From positions 1-50,310 of the forward strand of contig JAUNGL010000007.1 of assembly GCA_030524665.1 (NCBI GenBank): 50,310 nucleotides of DNA, given 5' to 3'. Below the pieces are notes generated by a model that was not told the DNA's origin, ran no database searches, and worked only from the letters and a program-made list of their open reading frames with translations. A program made the translations under genes and the position numbers. Below, piece after piece: positions 1 through 7,688 of the stretch (the stretch's first letter is position 1; every line of letters begins with the position of its first letter). This DNA comes from Lachnospiraceae bacterium (lineage in GTDB: Bacteria; Bacillota; Clostridia; Lachnospirales; Lachnospiraceae).

Positions 1-290
1 AGCCCAAAGGCGGATTCCCGGCGTCCGTCCATCGTCAACTAAACACGAAGTTGATGAACCAAAATGTTTTCGGCGCAGTACAAAATAGGTTGCTATTGTG
101 ATGGGGAATGAGCTATAATTCAGGAGAAGTGAATGACATGTAGATGATGCGGTGAATTCATGAGGAAAATGCTCTGGCTCTGAACAGGGGCTGAGACAGA
201 CGAAAAGCGTGTGTGAAGGAGAATAAATTTCGCCTTATCTGGAAACCTAATACAGAACAAGCAGGACTTTAGCAGACAGGAGGAATTTTT
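1..290. other. leading intergenic region before trxA
   Basis: No convincing gene is seen here. A 9-bp imperfect inverted repeat lies at 32-40 / 49-57, a promoter-like pair at 90-119, and then a leader of about 165 bases with no clear riboswitch fold. An excellent ribosome binding site (aggagg) sits at about 278-284, just before the thioredoxin start. The first 60 bases may be the tail of something upstream of the window. Confidence 0.5.
90..119 (+). promoter_or_regulatory. predicted sigma-A promoter for trxA
   Basis: The -35 box TTGCTA (90-95) and a perfect -10 box TATAAT (114-119) are separated by 18 bases. Transcription would start near 126 and give a leader of about 165 bases before the thioredoxin gene. 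Inferred from consensus only. Confidence 0.5.
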
Positions 291-605
291 ATGGCACTGA
301 TTGAATTAAACAAGGACAATTTTGAGCAGGAGGTACTTCGCTCTGAGGAACCGGTTCTGGTGGATTTCTGGGCATCCTGGTGCGGGCCGTGTAAGGCTCT
401 GATGCCTGTGATGGAGCAGATTTCCGAGAAGGCGGAGGGTTTTAAAGTGTGTAAGGTCGATGTGGACAAGGAAACGGAGCTTGCCGGGGAATTCCGTGTG
501 ATGAGCGTGCCGACGCTGATGGTATTCAGAGAGGGCAAGGCTGGCAAGAGGCTGGTAGGAGTCCAGAAGAAGGAAGAGATTCTCAAGATGGTATATTCTG
601 AATAA
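291..605 (+). CDS. trxA: thioredoxin
   Basis: Small cytoplasmic dithiol-disulfide oxidoreductase that reduces protein disulfides (ribonucleotide reductase, peroxiredoxins) using electrons from thioredoxin reductase. The 104-residue length is normal for the family. The active site WCGPC is present with C31 and C34, and the conserved cis-proline is in SVPT at residue 74. A strong Shine-Dalgarno (aggagg) precedes the ATG. It stands alone: its own promoter lies upstream and a stem-loop lies at 678-711, so it is probably monocistronic. No thioredoxin reductase gene is present in the window. One possible client, the Bcp peroxidase, is encoded at 26.6 kb. Confidence 0.95.
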   Translation: MALIELNKDNFEQEVLRSEEPVLVDFWASWCGPCKALMPVMEQISEKAEGFKVCKVDVDKETELAGEFRVMSVPTLMVFREGKAGKRLVGVQKKEEILKMVYSE

Positions 606-677
606 TATTTCAGATGAAAAGAAATCCGCTTTCGGAGTTGGGAGACGGACAAATAAACAGGTGTATGTATCATTTTG

Positions 678-719
678 CCGCGGAAGTTGGTGATAGATCG
701 ATCTTCCGCGGAATCTTTT
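678..719 (+). terminator. rho-independent terminator after trxA
   Basis: A perfect 9-bp GC-rich stem CCGCGGAAG (678-686) / CTTCCGCGG (703-711) is followed by a short T-rich tail (AATCTTTTG). The tail is modest, so termination may be partial. Confidence 0.65.
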
Positions 720-800
720 GTCTGGAAACGAGTAGGGGATATTGTACAGAAGAATGCAGGTGAACATAGATGATAGAAGAATGTATTACAGGGAGGAATG

Positions 801-1487
801 ATGGTACGGATTTTACTGATTGAGGATGATACAGATATCAATCAAATGACAGCAGAGTATTTGCGCGGGAAGGGATATGAGGTTGAACAGGCCTTTTCAG
901 GCACGGAGGGGCGGCTTCTGTTTCTTCAGAATGCGGACAGGGGTTATGATCTGATCCTGATGGATCTGATGCTGCCGGGAATCAGCGGGGAAGAGCTGCT
1001 GCATACGGTGCGGCAGCACAGCCGGATTCCGGTGATTGTTCTGTCGGCAAGGAATGCCTTGAATGATAAGGTGGATTTGCTTGGGAACGGTGCGGATGAT
1101 TATCTGACCAAACCGTTCGAGTTGGCGGAGCTGGAAATGCGGATTCAGGTGCAGCTCCGTCATGCGGGAACGCCTGCCGGGACACTGCCGGAGGGGATCC
1201 GCTATAAGGATTGGGAGGTAGATACCTCTGCACTTTGCCTGCGGGTGCGCGGCGTGCCGGTTGAGCTTACGGCGCATGAATTCGGTATTGTGGAGCTTTT
1301 GGTGCGGAGACCGAAGAAAGTGTTCACGAAGCAGGAGATTTATGAGGCAGTCTGGCAGCAGGATTATGCGATTGAGGATAAGACGATTCATGTACATATC
1401 AGCAATATCCGCTCCAAACTTAAAAAGACGGGAACGGCAGATTATATTCAGACGGTCTGGGGAATCGGGTTTAAAATGGCGGAATAA
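801..1487 (+). CDS. OmpR/PhoB-family response regulator
   Basis: DNA-binding response regulator, 228 residues. The N-terminal receiver has the acidic pair IEDD, the phospho-acceptor Asp55 in LMDLMLPG and the conserved Lys in LTKPFE. The C-terminal half is a winged-helix domain (ending IQTVWGIGFKMAE), typical of the OmpR family. Two ATGs are adjacent at 798 and 801. I chose 801 because the gggagg site at 791-796 is too close to 798. It is the first gene of a block with an ABC ATPase, an ABC permease and a histidine kinase on the same strand. By analogy to bacitracin and lantibiotic modules it probably activates the ABC genes when its kinase senses a peptide or cell-wall stress. The exact signal is unknown. 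Confidence 0.9.
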   Translation: MVRILLIEDDTDINQMTAEYLRGKGYEVEQAFSGTEGRLLFLQNADRGYDLILMDLMLPGISGEELLHTVRQHSRIPVIVLSARNALNDKVDLLGNGADDYLTKPFELAELEMRIQVQLRHAGTPAGTLPEGIRYKDWEVDTSALCLRVRGVPVELTAHEFGIVELLVRRPKKVFTKQEIYEAVWQQDYAIEDKTIHVHISNIRSKLKKTGTADYIQTVWGIGFKMAE

Positions 1488-1587
1488 TCTTTAACCTTTC
1501 TTGAACTTTTCTTTGCGCTTTCTGGAAGATTTGATCTTATCATGTGAGTATCACATAAGTGAGAAGACGAAAAGGGAGGATTTTCAA

Positions 1588-2499
1588 ATGGAAGTGATAC
1601 GGACAGTAGACCTCTGGAAGACATACGGCAGAAAACATGCGGTCGAAAATCTTCAGATGGTCGTACAGAAAGGAGATATTTACGGCTTTATCGGGCGCAA
1701 TGGTGCCGGAAAATCAACCACACTCAAAATGATCTGCGGGCTTGCAGCGCCCACGAAGGGCGAGATCCGGCTTTTTGGGAAAAGTGCGGAGGACGATACG
1801 GTACGCAGCAGAATTGGGATGCTGGTGGAAAATGCAGGGCTGTACCCCGGGTTCAGTGCTTATGAGAATATGATGCAGAAGGCGGCATGTCTGGGTCTGG
1901 CAGATGAGAAGAAAAAGGTCTGGGAGTTGTTGGAACTGGTAGAACTTTCCGGTGCAGGCAATAAGAAGGTAAAGAATTTTTCCATGGGAATGAAGCAGAG
2001 GCTTGGGATTGCGATGGCGCTGCTCGGGAATCCGGATCTCCTGATTCTGGACGAGCCGATCAATGGACTGGATCCTGAGGGGATTCTGCAGATGCGGCAT
2101 CTCCTGCAGCGTCTGAATCAGGAACATGGAATCACAATGGTCATCAGTTCCCATATTCTGGGGGAGCTGAGTAAAATAGCAACCCGATACGGGATTATCA
2201 AAGATGGGAGGCTGGTGGAACAGATTTCTGCGGATGAGCTGGCGCAAAGGTGCAGAGATTACCTGTATGTCAAGGTAGAGCAGCCGAAAGAAGCAGCCGT
2301 ATTGCTGGAACAGAAGCTGGGGATCGATCAGTATGAGGTTTATCCTGAGGGAGAGCTGCGGATTTATGATGAGTGTGACGGACGGGCGGTAGGACGGTTG
2401 TTTGCGCAGAATGGCATAGTGGCGGAGGAATTGTTCCGTCATCAGCAGGATCTGGAAAGTTATTTTCTGGAATTGATGGGAGGTGAGGCACATGTTTAA
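1588..2499 (+). CDS. ABC transporter ATP-binding protein, bacitracin/lantibiotic-immunity type
   Basis: ATPase subunit of 303 residues energising the permease encoded immediately downstream. Walker A is GRNGAGKST (36-44), the signature is FSMGMKQR and Walker B runs into LDEPINGLDP. At the Q-loop position the sequence reads LVENAGLYPG, so Glu81 replaces the usual Gln. This 'E-loop' is a known hallmark of LanF/BcrA-type immunity ATPases. The start was placed at 1588 because gggagga at 1574-1580 precedes it by 7 bases; an in-frame ATG at 1501 has no such site. The stop overlaps the permease start by 8 bases, indicating translational coupling. The likely role is expulsion of, or signalling about, a membrane-active peptide; the substrate is not determined. 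Confidence 0.88.
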   Translation: MEVIRTVDLWKTYGRKHAVENLQMVVQKGDIYGFIGRNGAGKSTTLKMICGLAAPTKGEIRLFGKSAEDDTVRSRIGMLVENAGLYPGFSAYENMMQKAACLGLADEKKKVWELLELVELSGAGNKKVKNFSMGMKQRLGIAMALLGNPDLLILDEPINGLDPEGILQMRHLLQRLNQEHGITMVISSHILGELSKIATRYGIIKDGRLVEQISADELAQRCRDYLYVKVEQPKEAAVLLEQKLGIDQYEVYPEGELRIYDECDGRAVGRLFAQNGIVAEELFRHQQDLESYFLELMGGEAHV

Positions 2500-3298
2500 C
2501 TTGCTTCGCATGGAATTGAGAAGGATGCTCAGGAGCAAATCGCCGTACGTAGCGGTCCTCTGGGTGGCCGGGCTGCTGCTGATGGAAGTAGTTACGATTC
2601 GAACTGTTTCTGATCCGGAGCTTGCGGCGGAGGCGGCCAGAAAGGGAATGGAGATTACAGTAGAAGATCAGGATGAATTTGAGGAAATCATGGAAGGCAG
2701 CGCGCTGCAGTCGCTCTATACAGGGACTTACGCGAATGGAGGTGCTGTGATCATTGCATTGTATATTGTGATTACGCTGATGATCTGTTCAGATTATGAC
2801 AGTGGATTTATAAAGAATATATTTTCCCTGCACAACCGACGCGGCGGGTACGTCGTCAGTTGGATGCTTGCAATGCAGATTCTTTCCCTGATTCTGAATC
2901 TTTTGGCAATCGGGTGCTGGCTCTTCTATTCCCGGACGGCCGGGATGGGATTTGGTTCTGACAGCCTGCAGGACTATCTCCTGTTTTTGCTTCTGTTTCA
3001 GGTAATTGGAGGCGGCTTCTGTGCGCAGGCGATGGCGTTTGCGCTGATCACCAGAAGCAAGGCGTTTGGAGCTGCGGCATCTCTCGTGATGTGCGGCGGA
3101 ATAGCAGCGGCTGTGGTGGAGATGATATTTGGCATGAAGCAGATATCTGTGATAAAGTGGACTCTGTATGGTGCTTCTCAGGCAATGTCATTTCCGGTAC
3201 AGCAGGGACGTGTGCTGGAGGCATCCGGAATCGCACTGGTGTGGATGATTTTCTGGATCGTAGTGAGTATGATCGTGGTACAGAAAAGAGATGTATAA
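2492..3298 (+). CDS. ABC-2 family transporter permease
   Basis: Membrane subunit of 268 residues with about six hydrophobic segments: one near residues 22-40, then several from about 85 to the C-terminus, the last just before the final VQKRDV. The motif ICSDYDSGFIKN after the second helix is typical of BcrB/LanE-like permeases. The ATG at 2492 lies behind an ideal gggaggtgagg site and inside the end of the ATPase gene; an in-frame GTG at 2483 is less likely. With the E-loop ATPase it would form a full transporter as homodimers of each subunit. Lantibiotic immunity sets often have two permeases; here there is one, as in simpler BcrAB-like systems. Confidence 0.82.
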   Translation: MFNLLRMELRRMLRSKSPYVAVLWVAGLLLMEVVTIRTVSDPELAAEAARKGMEITVEDQDEFEEIMEGSALQSLYTGTYANGGAVIIALYIVITLMICSDYDSGFIKNIFSLHNRRGGYVVSWMLAMQILSLILNLLAIGCWLFYSRTAGMGFGSDSLQDYLLFLLLFQVIGGGFCAQAMAFALITRSKAFGAAASLVMCGGIAAAVVEMIFGMKQISVIKWTLYGASQAMSFPVQQGRVLEASGIALVWMIFWIVVSMIVVQKRDV

Positions 3299-3308
3299 GA
3301 AAAACTGG

Positions 3309-3338
3309 AGACAGCTGCAGACGGGACTGCAGCTGTCT
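3309..3338 (+). other. perfect 12-bp hairpin between permease and kinase genes
   Basis: AGACAGCTGCAG (3309-3320) pairs perfectly with CTGCAGCTGTCT (3327-3338) around a 6-base loop ACGGGA. No T-tract follows, so it is not a classical terminator. It could be an mRNA processing or stability element that lowers kinase expression relative to the transporter. Confidence 0.6.
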
Positions 3339-3414
3339 GAATGCATTTGGGAAATTGGAACAGATAATGTGAAAAGGGAGAAGCGGTGGAAACGTTGGGA
3401 GAGGATGTATTGGG

Positions 3415-4320
3415 ATGAAAGATATAATATTGGCAGTTCTGGCGGTCATCGTATGTATTCAGGTGGTATGGACAGTCCGTGTGCTGAGACAGATGCGATT
3501 CTGGTGCAGACAGATTCTGGAAAATGAACCGGACAGTAACCAGAGACTGCGGACGGAGATTCGGGGACGGACCTTCCGGAAGTTTTGTATAGCGGTGAAT
3601 GAAAGGCTGGAAACATGCCAGAAGGCACAGGTGGAAGCAGAGCGTGCAGACCGGGAGCTGAAGTATACGATATCCAGTGTTTCGCATGATATCCGCACTC
3701 CTCTGACGGGAGCCTGCGGCTATCTGGAAATTCTGGCCGCGCAGGTGGAGGCAGAGCCGGAAGCGCAGGAGGCTGCGGAACAGAAGCGAAAGTATATCAG
3801 TATCATTCGCCGCAGACTGGAGGAGCTGGAGCATCTTCTGGATGAACTGTTTCTGTATACGACGCTTTCACAGGAAGAGTATATTCCGGAATGCGGGCCA
3901 GTCCATCTCTATCCGGTTTTGTGTGAAGTGCTTGCCGGAAACTATCTTCAGATTCAGGAATCAGGAATTACACCTGAAATATTTTTTGAGCAGGAGAATA
4001 TCTGTGTACAGGCTGACGAGGAGGCGGTCAGCAGGATTTTCCAAAATCTTCTCCAGAATGCGCTTCGCTATGGATGCGGGGAATTGTACCTCGTGCAGAA
4101 AGGGGGTACAGTTTCCTTCCGGAATCGGGTCAGAGAGCCGCAGAAGCTGGAACCGGAGCGGCTGTTTGAGCGCTTCTACCGGGCCGATACGGCACGCAGG
4201 AAAAATGGTTCAGGGCTGGGCCTGTCCATTGTCAGGCAGCTGACTGAGAAAATGGATGGAAGCGTCAGTGCAAATCTGGAAGGAGAGATGCTTACGATTG
4301 AGGTTTGCTTCCGGATTTGA
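3415..4320 (+). CDS. sensor histidine kinase with one N-terminal membrane helix
   Basis: Two-component kinase of 301 residues, partner of the response regulator at 801. A single hydrophobic helix covers about residues 3-24 with no extracellular domain. The HisKA box SVSHDIRTPLTG has phospho-acceptor His91. The catalytic domain has an N-box (FQNLLQNALRYG), FERFYRAD and GSGLGLSIV. The lack of a sensory loop resembles intramembrane-sensing kinases that read the state of their ABC transporter, which fits its place at the end of the same block. The ATG at 3415 has a weak ggagagg about 10 bases upstream, and the preceding hairpin may limit its expression. Confidence 0.88.
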   Translation: MKDIILAVLAVIVCIQVVWTVRVLRQMRFWCRQILENEPDSNQRLRTEIRGRTFRKFCIAVNERLETCQKAQVEAERADRELKYTISSVSHDIRTPLTGACGYLEILAAQVEAEPEAQEAAEQKRKYISIIRRRLEELEHLLDELFLYTTLSQEEYIPECGPVHLYPVLCEVLAGNYLQIQESGITPEIFFEQENICVQADEEAVSRIFQNLLQNALRYGCGELYLVQKGGTVSFRNRVREPQKLEPERLFERFYRADTARRKNGSGLGLSIVRQLTEKMDGSVSANLEGEMLTIEVCFRI

Positions 4321-4375
4321 AGTCTTCCTTTTGCGGGAGATCGGGAAGTATAAGCAGTCTGGGGTATGAAAGAAG

Positions 4376-4423
4376 AAAAAGACAGAACGTGCAGGCTAAA
4401 CTGCCGGGTTCTGTCTCTTTTTT
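4376..4423. terminator. bidirectional terminator between kinase and folate operon
   Basis: GACAGAAC (4381-4388) pairs with GTTCTGTC (4408-4415), with an inner GCAG/CTGC pair. An A-run precedes the stem and a T-run (4418-4423) follows, so it can serve both converging transcripts. Confidence 0.8.
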
Positions 4424-4435
4424 AGAAATTATTTT

Positions 4436-5266
4436 TCAGGCATTAAGCTGTGCCAGTATCTGTGCTACGGTCAGTCCGAGCAATGGATGACGCTTCCAGG
4501 GTGCAATCTGTGCCAGCGGCTTCAGTACAAAGTCACGCAGGTGCATTTCTATATGCGGGATGATCAGATCCTCCGTATCCATGACAAGATCATCATACAT
4601 CAGAATGTCGAGATCCAGAGTGCGTGGTCCCCAGTGAATGAGTCGTTCCCGTTTGGCAGCCTGTTCGATCTCGTGCAGTCGTCCGAGAAGCTCATGCGGA
4701 GTCAGCAGTGTGCGGAGACTCAGGCAGGCGTTCAGGAAATCATCCTGCTCAACACCGCCGTAGGGAGCAGTGCAAATATAATCGGAAATGCGGAGCAGTT
4801 CGCAGCCTTCGATCTCAGAGATGGCTTTGACGGCGCCGTCCAGATATGCTTTCTTGTCGCCCATATTGGAGCCGAGTGCGATGTAAGCCGTATGCCATCC
4901 GCGTGTAATTGTGACAGATACGGTCTCAAGCGGAAGTCCGACCGGAGCCCACGGCTTTTTCAGTTCCAGTGTAACCGCCTGCAGGTGTTCCGTATGGAGC
5001 AGCAGCTCCTGCACGAGCTGCTCAGCGGCAGTTTCGATCAGCTGATAAGTATGCTCCTGCAGGAAGTCAGTGATCTTCTGGCTGACAATCCCATAGTGAA
5101 TAGACTGTGTCAGATCGTCCCTCATCCCTGCATTCCGCGTATCAGTATACAGAGTTGCTGTGACCAGAAATTTTTGCCCCAGTTTATTCTCCTCGGGGAA
5201 AACACCGTGATTGGCAAACACCTCCAGATTTTTGATGCTTATTTTATCATATTGTTCATAATTCAT
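4436..5266 (-). CDS. folK: bifunctional dihydroneopterin aldolase / HPPK (FolB-FolK fusion)
   Basis: Two consecutive folate steps in one 276-residue chain. Residues 1-120 are FolB, which cleaves 7,8-dihydroneopterin to 6-hydroxymethyl-dihydropterin and glycolaldehyde. They carry the GVFPEENKLGQ segment with its conserved Glu and the LKKPWAP lysine motif. Residues about 126-276 are FolK, which transfers pyrophosphate from ATP; IALGSNMGD starts the domain and GPRTLDLDIL holds the Mg/ATP-binding acidic residues. The ATG overlaps the folP stop by 4 bases (ATGA), so it is the last gene of a tightly coupled operon. FolB-FolK fusions are common in Clostridia. Confidence 0.95.
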   Translation of the reverse strand: MNYEQYDKISIKNLEVFANHGVFPEENKLGQKFLVTATLYTDTRNAGMRDDLTQSIHYGIVSQKITDFLQEHTYQLIETAAEQLVQELLLHTEHLQAVTLELKKPWAPVGLPLETVSVTITRGWHTAYIALGSNMGDKKAYLDGAVKAISEIEGCELLRISDYICTAPYGGVEQDDFLNACLSLRTLLTPHELLGRLHEIEQAAKRERLIHWGPRTLDLDILMYDDLVMDTEDLIIPHIEMHLRDFVLKPLAQIAPWKRHPLLGLTVAQILAQLNA

Positions 5267-6102
5267 AAAGCTGTACTCCCTGGCTTATGTCCTGCCAAAA
5301 TCGCCTGTGTCATTTTGATTGCACGGTAATTTTCCTTCACATCATGCACACGGATGAAGGAAGCACCCTTCAGGACGCCGAATACTGTCGTCACCAGCGT
5401 ACCTTCCACACGCTGATCGGAAGGCAAGTCGAGTGTCAGGCCGATCATGGATTTGCGCGAGGTAGCAAGCAGTACCGGATAGCCGAGAGCGCAGAGCTTT
5501 TCCAGCTCGTTCGTAACGATCAGGTTGTGTTCGTAATTTTTCCCGAAACCGACACCCGGGTCAAGAATGATCTGTTCCGGGAGAATACCGGCCTTCAGGG
5601 CGATGTCAACGGACTCACGCAGGTCATTTAAGAGATCTTCCATATAATTTTCGTAAACCGGTTCGTGCCGGTTGTGCATCAGACAGCAGGGAACGTGATA
5701 TCGGGCAGTGACATCAGCGACGCGTCTGTCGTATTTGAAGCCCCAGATGTCATTTACGAGGTCGGCACCGGCTTCGAGGGCTGCCTCTACAACCTCGCTT
5801 TTATAACTGTCAATCGATACCGGAATATCGAAGTTTTCCTTAATCATGCGGATGACAGGAACGACCCGGCCGATTTCTTCTTCGATTGAAATCTGTACAT
5901 GTCCGGGGCGTGTTGATTCGCCGCCGACATCGATAATAGAAGCACCCTCAGCTATCATCTCAGCCACGTGTTGTTTGGCACGCTCCATATCATTCCACAG
6001 CCCGCCGTCCGAAAAAGAATCCGGCGTGACATTTAAAATTCCCATAATATAGCATTCATGTTCCGTATCAAACGTACGGTTTCCGATTTTCATTACCATC
6101 AT
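5263..6102 (-). CDS. folP: dihydropteroate synthase
   Basis: Condenses 6-hydroxymethyl-dihydropterin pyrophosphate with p-aminobenzoate to give dihydropteroate; this is the sulfonamide target. The family hallmarks are MGILNVTPDSFSDGG near the N-terminus, IDVGGESTRPG, SIDSYKSEV, LVNDIWG, ILDPGVGFGK and the C-terminal IRVHDVKEN. About 279 residues, the usual size. The start is uncertain: an aaagga site fits the ATGs at 6102 or 6099, while a further in-frame ATG at 6126 lacks a good site. It lies between the HD-domain gene (about 90-base gap) and folBK (4-base overlap). No obvious resistance-type change can be judged by eye. Confidence 0.95.
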   Translation of the reverse strand: MMVMKIGNRTFDTEHECYIMGILNVTPDSFSDGGLWNDMERAKQHVAEMIAEGASIIDVGGESTRPGHVQISIEEEIGRVVPVIRMIKENFDIPVSIDSYKSEVVEAALEAGADLVNDIWGFKYDRRVADVTARYHVPCCLMHNRHEPVYENYMEDLLNDLRESVDIALKAGILPEQIILDPGVGFGKNYEHNLIVTNELEKLCALGYPVLLATSRKSMIGLTLDLPSDQRVEGTLVTTVFGVLKGASFIRVHDVKENYRAIKMTQAILAGHKPGSTAL

Positions 6103-6193
6103 ATTCCTTTCTACTATAGAAATCATGCTCTTTACCTATACGCCATACCGGCTTCAGATTCGCCTGCCATGCAGGGAATCTATTTTGACATGG

Positions 6194-6676
6194 CTAGACA
6201 GCAAGAGTCATGTTCTTTTTTTCTTTATCCCAATTACATTCCGCTTCAGCAGGACACGCAAAGCAGCAGCGTGACCGCTTGTCTGCACGGTAGATCAGTC
6301 CGGCAAGTCCGGAAGCGGCGCGCATGTCCCTGCTCCGATGTGAGCGGATGGCGTCCAGAATCTGTGCAGTATCGTCAGACGAAAAACCGCACTCCGGAAG
6401 GATTTGCTCCGCAAGAAGTGCGCTGGCTTCGTGGTGCGGCGTACCGTCGAGATATTGCAGATGGCGTCCGATGTCGTGCAGGAGAGCAGCAGCATAGATC
6501 AAATGCTTCGGGATGCCGGCACCGCTTTCCAGATTTTCTATGTAAGCAATACGTGCGACATCCAGCAGGTGTGTCCGGTCATGTCCGCAGAAGATACGGT
6601 TACTTTCGAGACGTTCGATCGTGAGCAGGCACTCCTGATAAAGCGGATGCTCCCAGATACGCTGTACGCCCATCAT
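6194..6676 (-). CDS. HD-domain phosphohydrolase in the folate operon
   Basis: 160-residue protein with the HD-superfamily metal site: His36, the His67-Asp68 pair in LLHDIGRH, and Asp132 in IYRADKRS. Such proteins hydrolyse phosphoesters. The C-terminus carries a Cys cluster (C137, C138, C141, C147 in [11 protein letters not shown]), possibly a metal site. The ATG overlaps the folE stop, so it is translationally coupled to GTP cyclohydrolase. As I recall, the order folE-HD-folP-folBK also occurs in other Clostridia, which suggests a folate role. The dephosphorylation of dihydroneopterin triphosphate has no other candidate here, so this gene could do it. That is inference; no substrate is shown by sequence. 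Confidence 0.8.
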   Translation of the reverse strand: MMGVQRIWEHPLYQECLLTIERLESNRIFCGHDRTHLLDVARIAYIENLESGAGIPKHLIYAAALLHDIGRHLQYLDGTPHHEASALLAEQILPECGFSSDDTAQILDAIRSHRSRDMRAASGLAGLIYRADKRSRCCFACPAEAECNWDKEKKNMTLAV

Positions 6677-7233
6677 CCCTGAATCCCCAACATCCGGTAA
6701 AATGTAGTCTGCAGGGAGTCATTTCCCTCGAAGATACCGCGTGTCACTACAGTAACAGTCTTGGCTCCGGGCTTTTTGATGCCGCGCATGGTCATGCACA
6801 TGTGTTCAGCCTCTATCAGTACCATGACACCCTGCGGCTTCAGCTCTTCCATAAACGCATCAGCGATCTGCGCAGTCAGCCGTTCCTGAAGCTGGAAGCG
6901 GCGGGCAAAGACTTCGACGGTTCTGGCCATCTTGCTAAGTCCCACAACCTCCTGATCCGGGATGTAGGCAATCGCTGCTTTTCCGTAGAAGGGAAGCATA
7001 TGATGTTCACAGAAGGAGTAGAAGGTGATATCTTTTTCCAGTACCATATCATTGCTGCTGACGTGGAAACGCTTCGCCAGATGGGTGGCAGCATCTTCCG
7101 TATAACCTCCCGCGAGGTCGCGGTACATGCGGGCAATCCGGTCAGGGGTCTCCAGCAACCCTTCACGGTTAATATCTTCCCCGATTCCCTCCAGTATCAG
7201 CCGTACTCCCTGTTTGATTTTTTCTTCATCCAT
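6673..7233 (-). CDS. folE: GTP cyclohydrolase I
   Basis: First enzyme of folate synthesis: converts GTP to 7,8-dihydroneopterin triphosphate plus formate. 186 residues, the normal size. The Zn ligands Cys75 and His78 (in FCEHHMLPF) and Cys146 (in HMCMTMRG) are all present, as is the [15 protein letters not shown] segment. The start was placed at 7233 because a strong ggaggt precedes it by 8 bases; an in-frame ATG at 7248 sits upstream of that site and would make the site part of the coding region. It is the first gene of the folate operon. Confidence 0.96.
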   Translation of the reverse strand: MDEEKIKQGVRLILEGIGEDINREGLLETPDRIARMYRDLAGGYTEDAATHLAKRFHVSSNDMVLEKDITFYSFCEHHMLPFYGKAAIAYIPDQEVVGLSKMARTVEVFARRFQLQERLTAQIADAFMEELKPQGVMVLIEAEHMCMTMRGIKKPGAKTVTVVTRGIFEGNDSLQTTFYRMLGIQG

Positions 7234-7544
7234 TGTATTTACCTCCATAAACCGGAAATCGGAAATGCGCTACGAAAATAAATATAGCTTGTGTCTGTGA
7301 ATAAAAGCGGCGGGGATACTGTTGAGAGGATATTTCAACGTAACCCGCACGGACAGTGTGGCAGAAAAATATGCGCTGCATACTTTAATTGCTTCAAGTC
7401 AAGTACACTTCCGTATTTGGCTGCTTTTATTGAAATGATAGCTCCAAATATACTCTTGCTTTTATGGTCAGATTTTCATACTGCGCAGCAGTCTGTGAAG
7501 CAACGGCAGAGATGCCCGGAAATGGCTTCGACTGACTGCATATG

Positions 7545-7640
7545 AAAACAAAACGGAGAAATGGGAAACAGCAGGACTGTTTCCCTGTAACTCACTCCGT
7601 GTTTTCAAGTCCGTGCGGATTTTCCGTTCCTTAGTGATTA
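7545..7640 (-). ncRNA. candidate small RNA or long terminator transcript (roughly 95 nt)
   Basis: A promoter at 7646-7674 would start transcription at about 7639. Within 100 bases there is a nested hairpin: inner stem GGGAAACAG (7563-7571) / CTGTTTCCC (7577-7585), outer stem ACGGAG (7553-7558) / CTCCGT (7595-7600). On the minus strand it is followed by T-rich TTTTGTTTTC. Promoter plus intrinsic terminator so close together fits a small RNA. Alternatively the hairpin is simply the terminator of the upstream PTS gene and the promoter drives folE by read-through. No known family is recognised. Confidence 0.4.
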
Positions 7641-7645
7641 CGTGT

Positions 7646-7674
7646 ATTATATGCCATTTTACAGCAGGATGCAA
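7646..7674 (-). promoter_or_regulatory. predicted sigma-A promoter, minus strand
   Basis: On the minus strand TTGCAT (7674-7669) and a perfect TATAAT (7651-7646) are separated by exactly 17 bases. It starts just after the PTS gene end and points toward the hairpin at 7550-7605 and then folE. Confidence 0.5.
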
Positions 7675-7688
7675 CAAATGACAAAAAA

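Larger units (their letters stand above)
7234..7688 (-). other. intergenic region between the PTS gene and folE
   Basis: 455 bases without a protein gene. Its distal part has a minus-strand promoter and a nested hairpin that may define a small RNA (described separately). The rest, 7250-7540, shows no gene, no recognisable THF riboswitch and only weak promoter-like sequences for folE. Confidence 0.6.

Noticed and set aside
160..290. TPP riboswitch-like GGGGCTGAGAC in the trxA leader
   Set aside because: Only the short GGGG-CTGAGA piece matches; the expected downstream CCTGATCTGGATAATGCC-like segment and fold are missing, and thioredoxin is not a thiamine gene.
3309..3338. Terminator between the permease and kinase genes
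   Set aside because: The stem is perfect but no T-run follows, and the kinase would lose its only plausible promoter.
5287..5631. Plus-strand open frames over the folate operon (for example 4487-5329 and 5287-5631)
   Set aside because: They are antisense to clearly conserved folB-folK and folP genes, lack ribosome binding sites and show no known protein features.
7234..7540. THF riboswitch upstream of folE
   Set aside because: No recognisable conserved core or pseudoknot could be found by eye on the minus strand.
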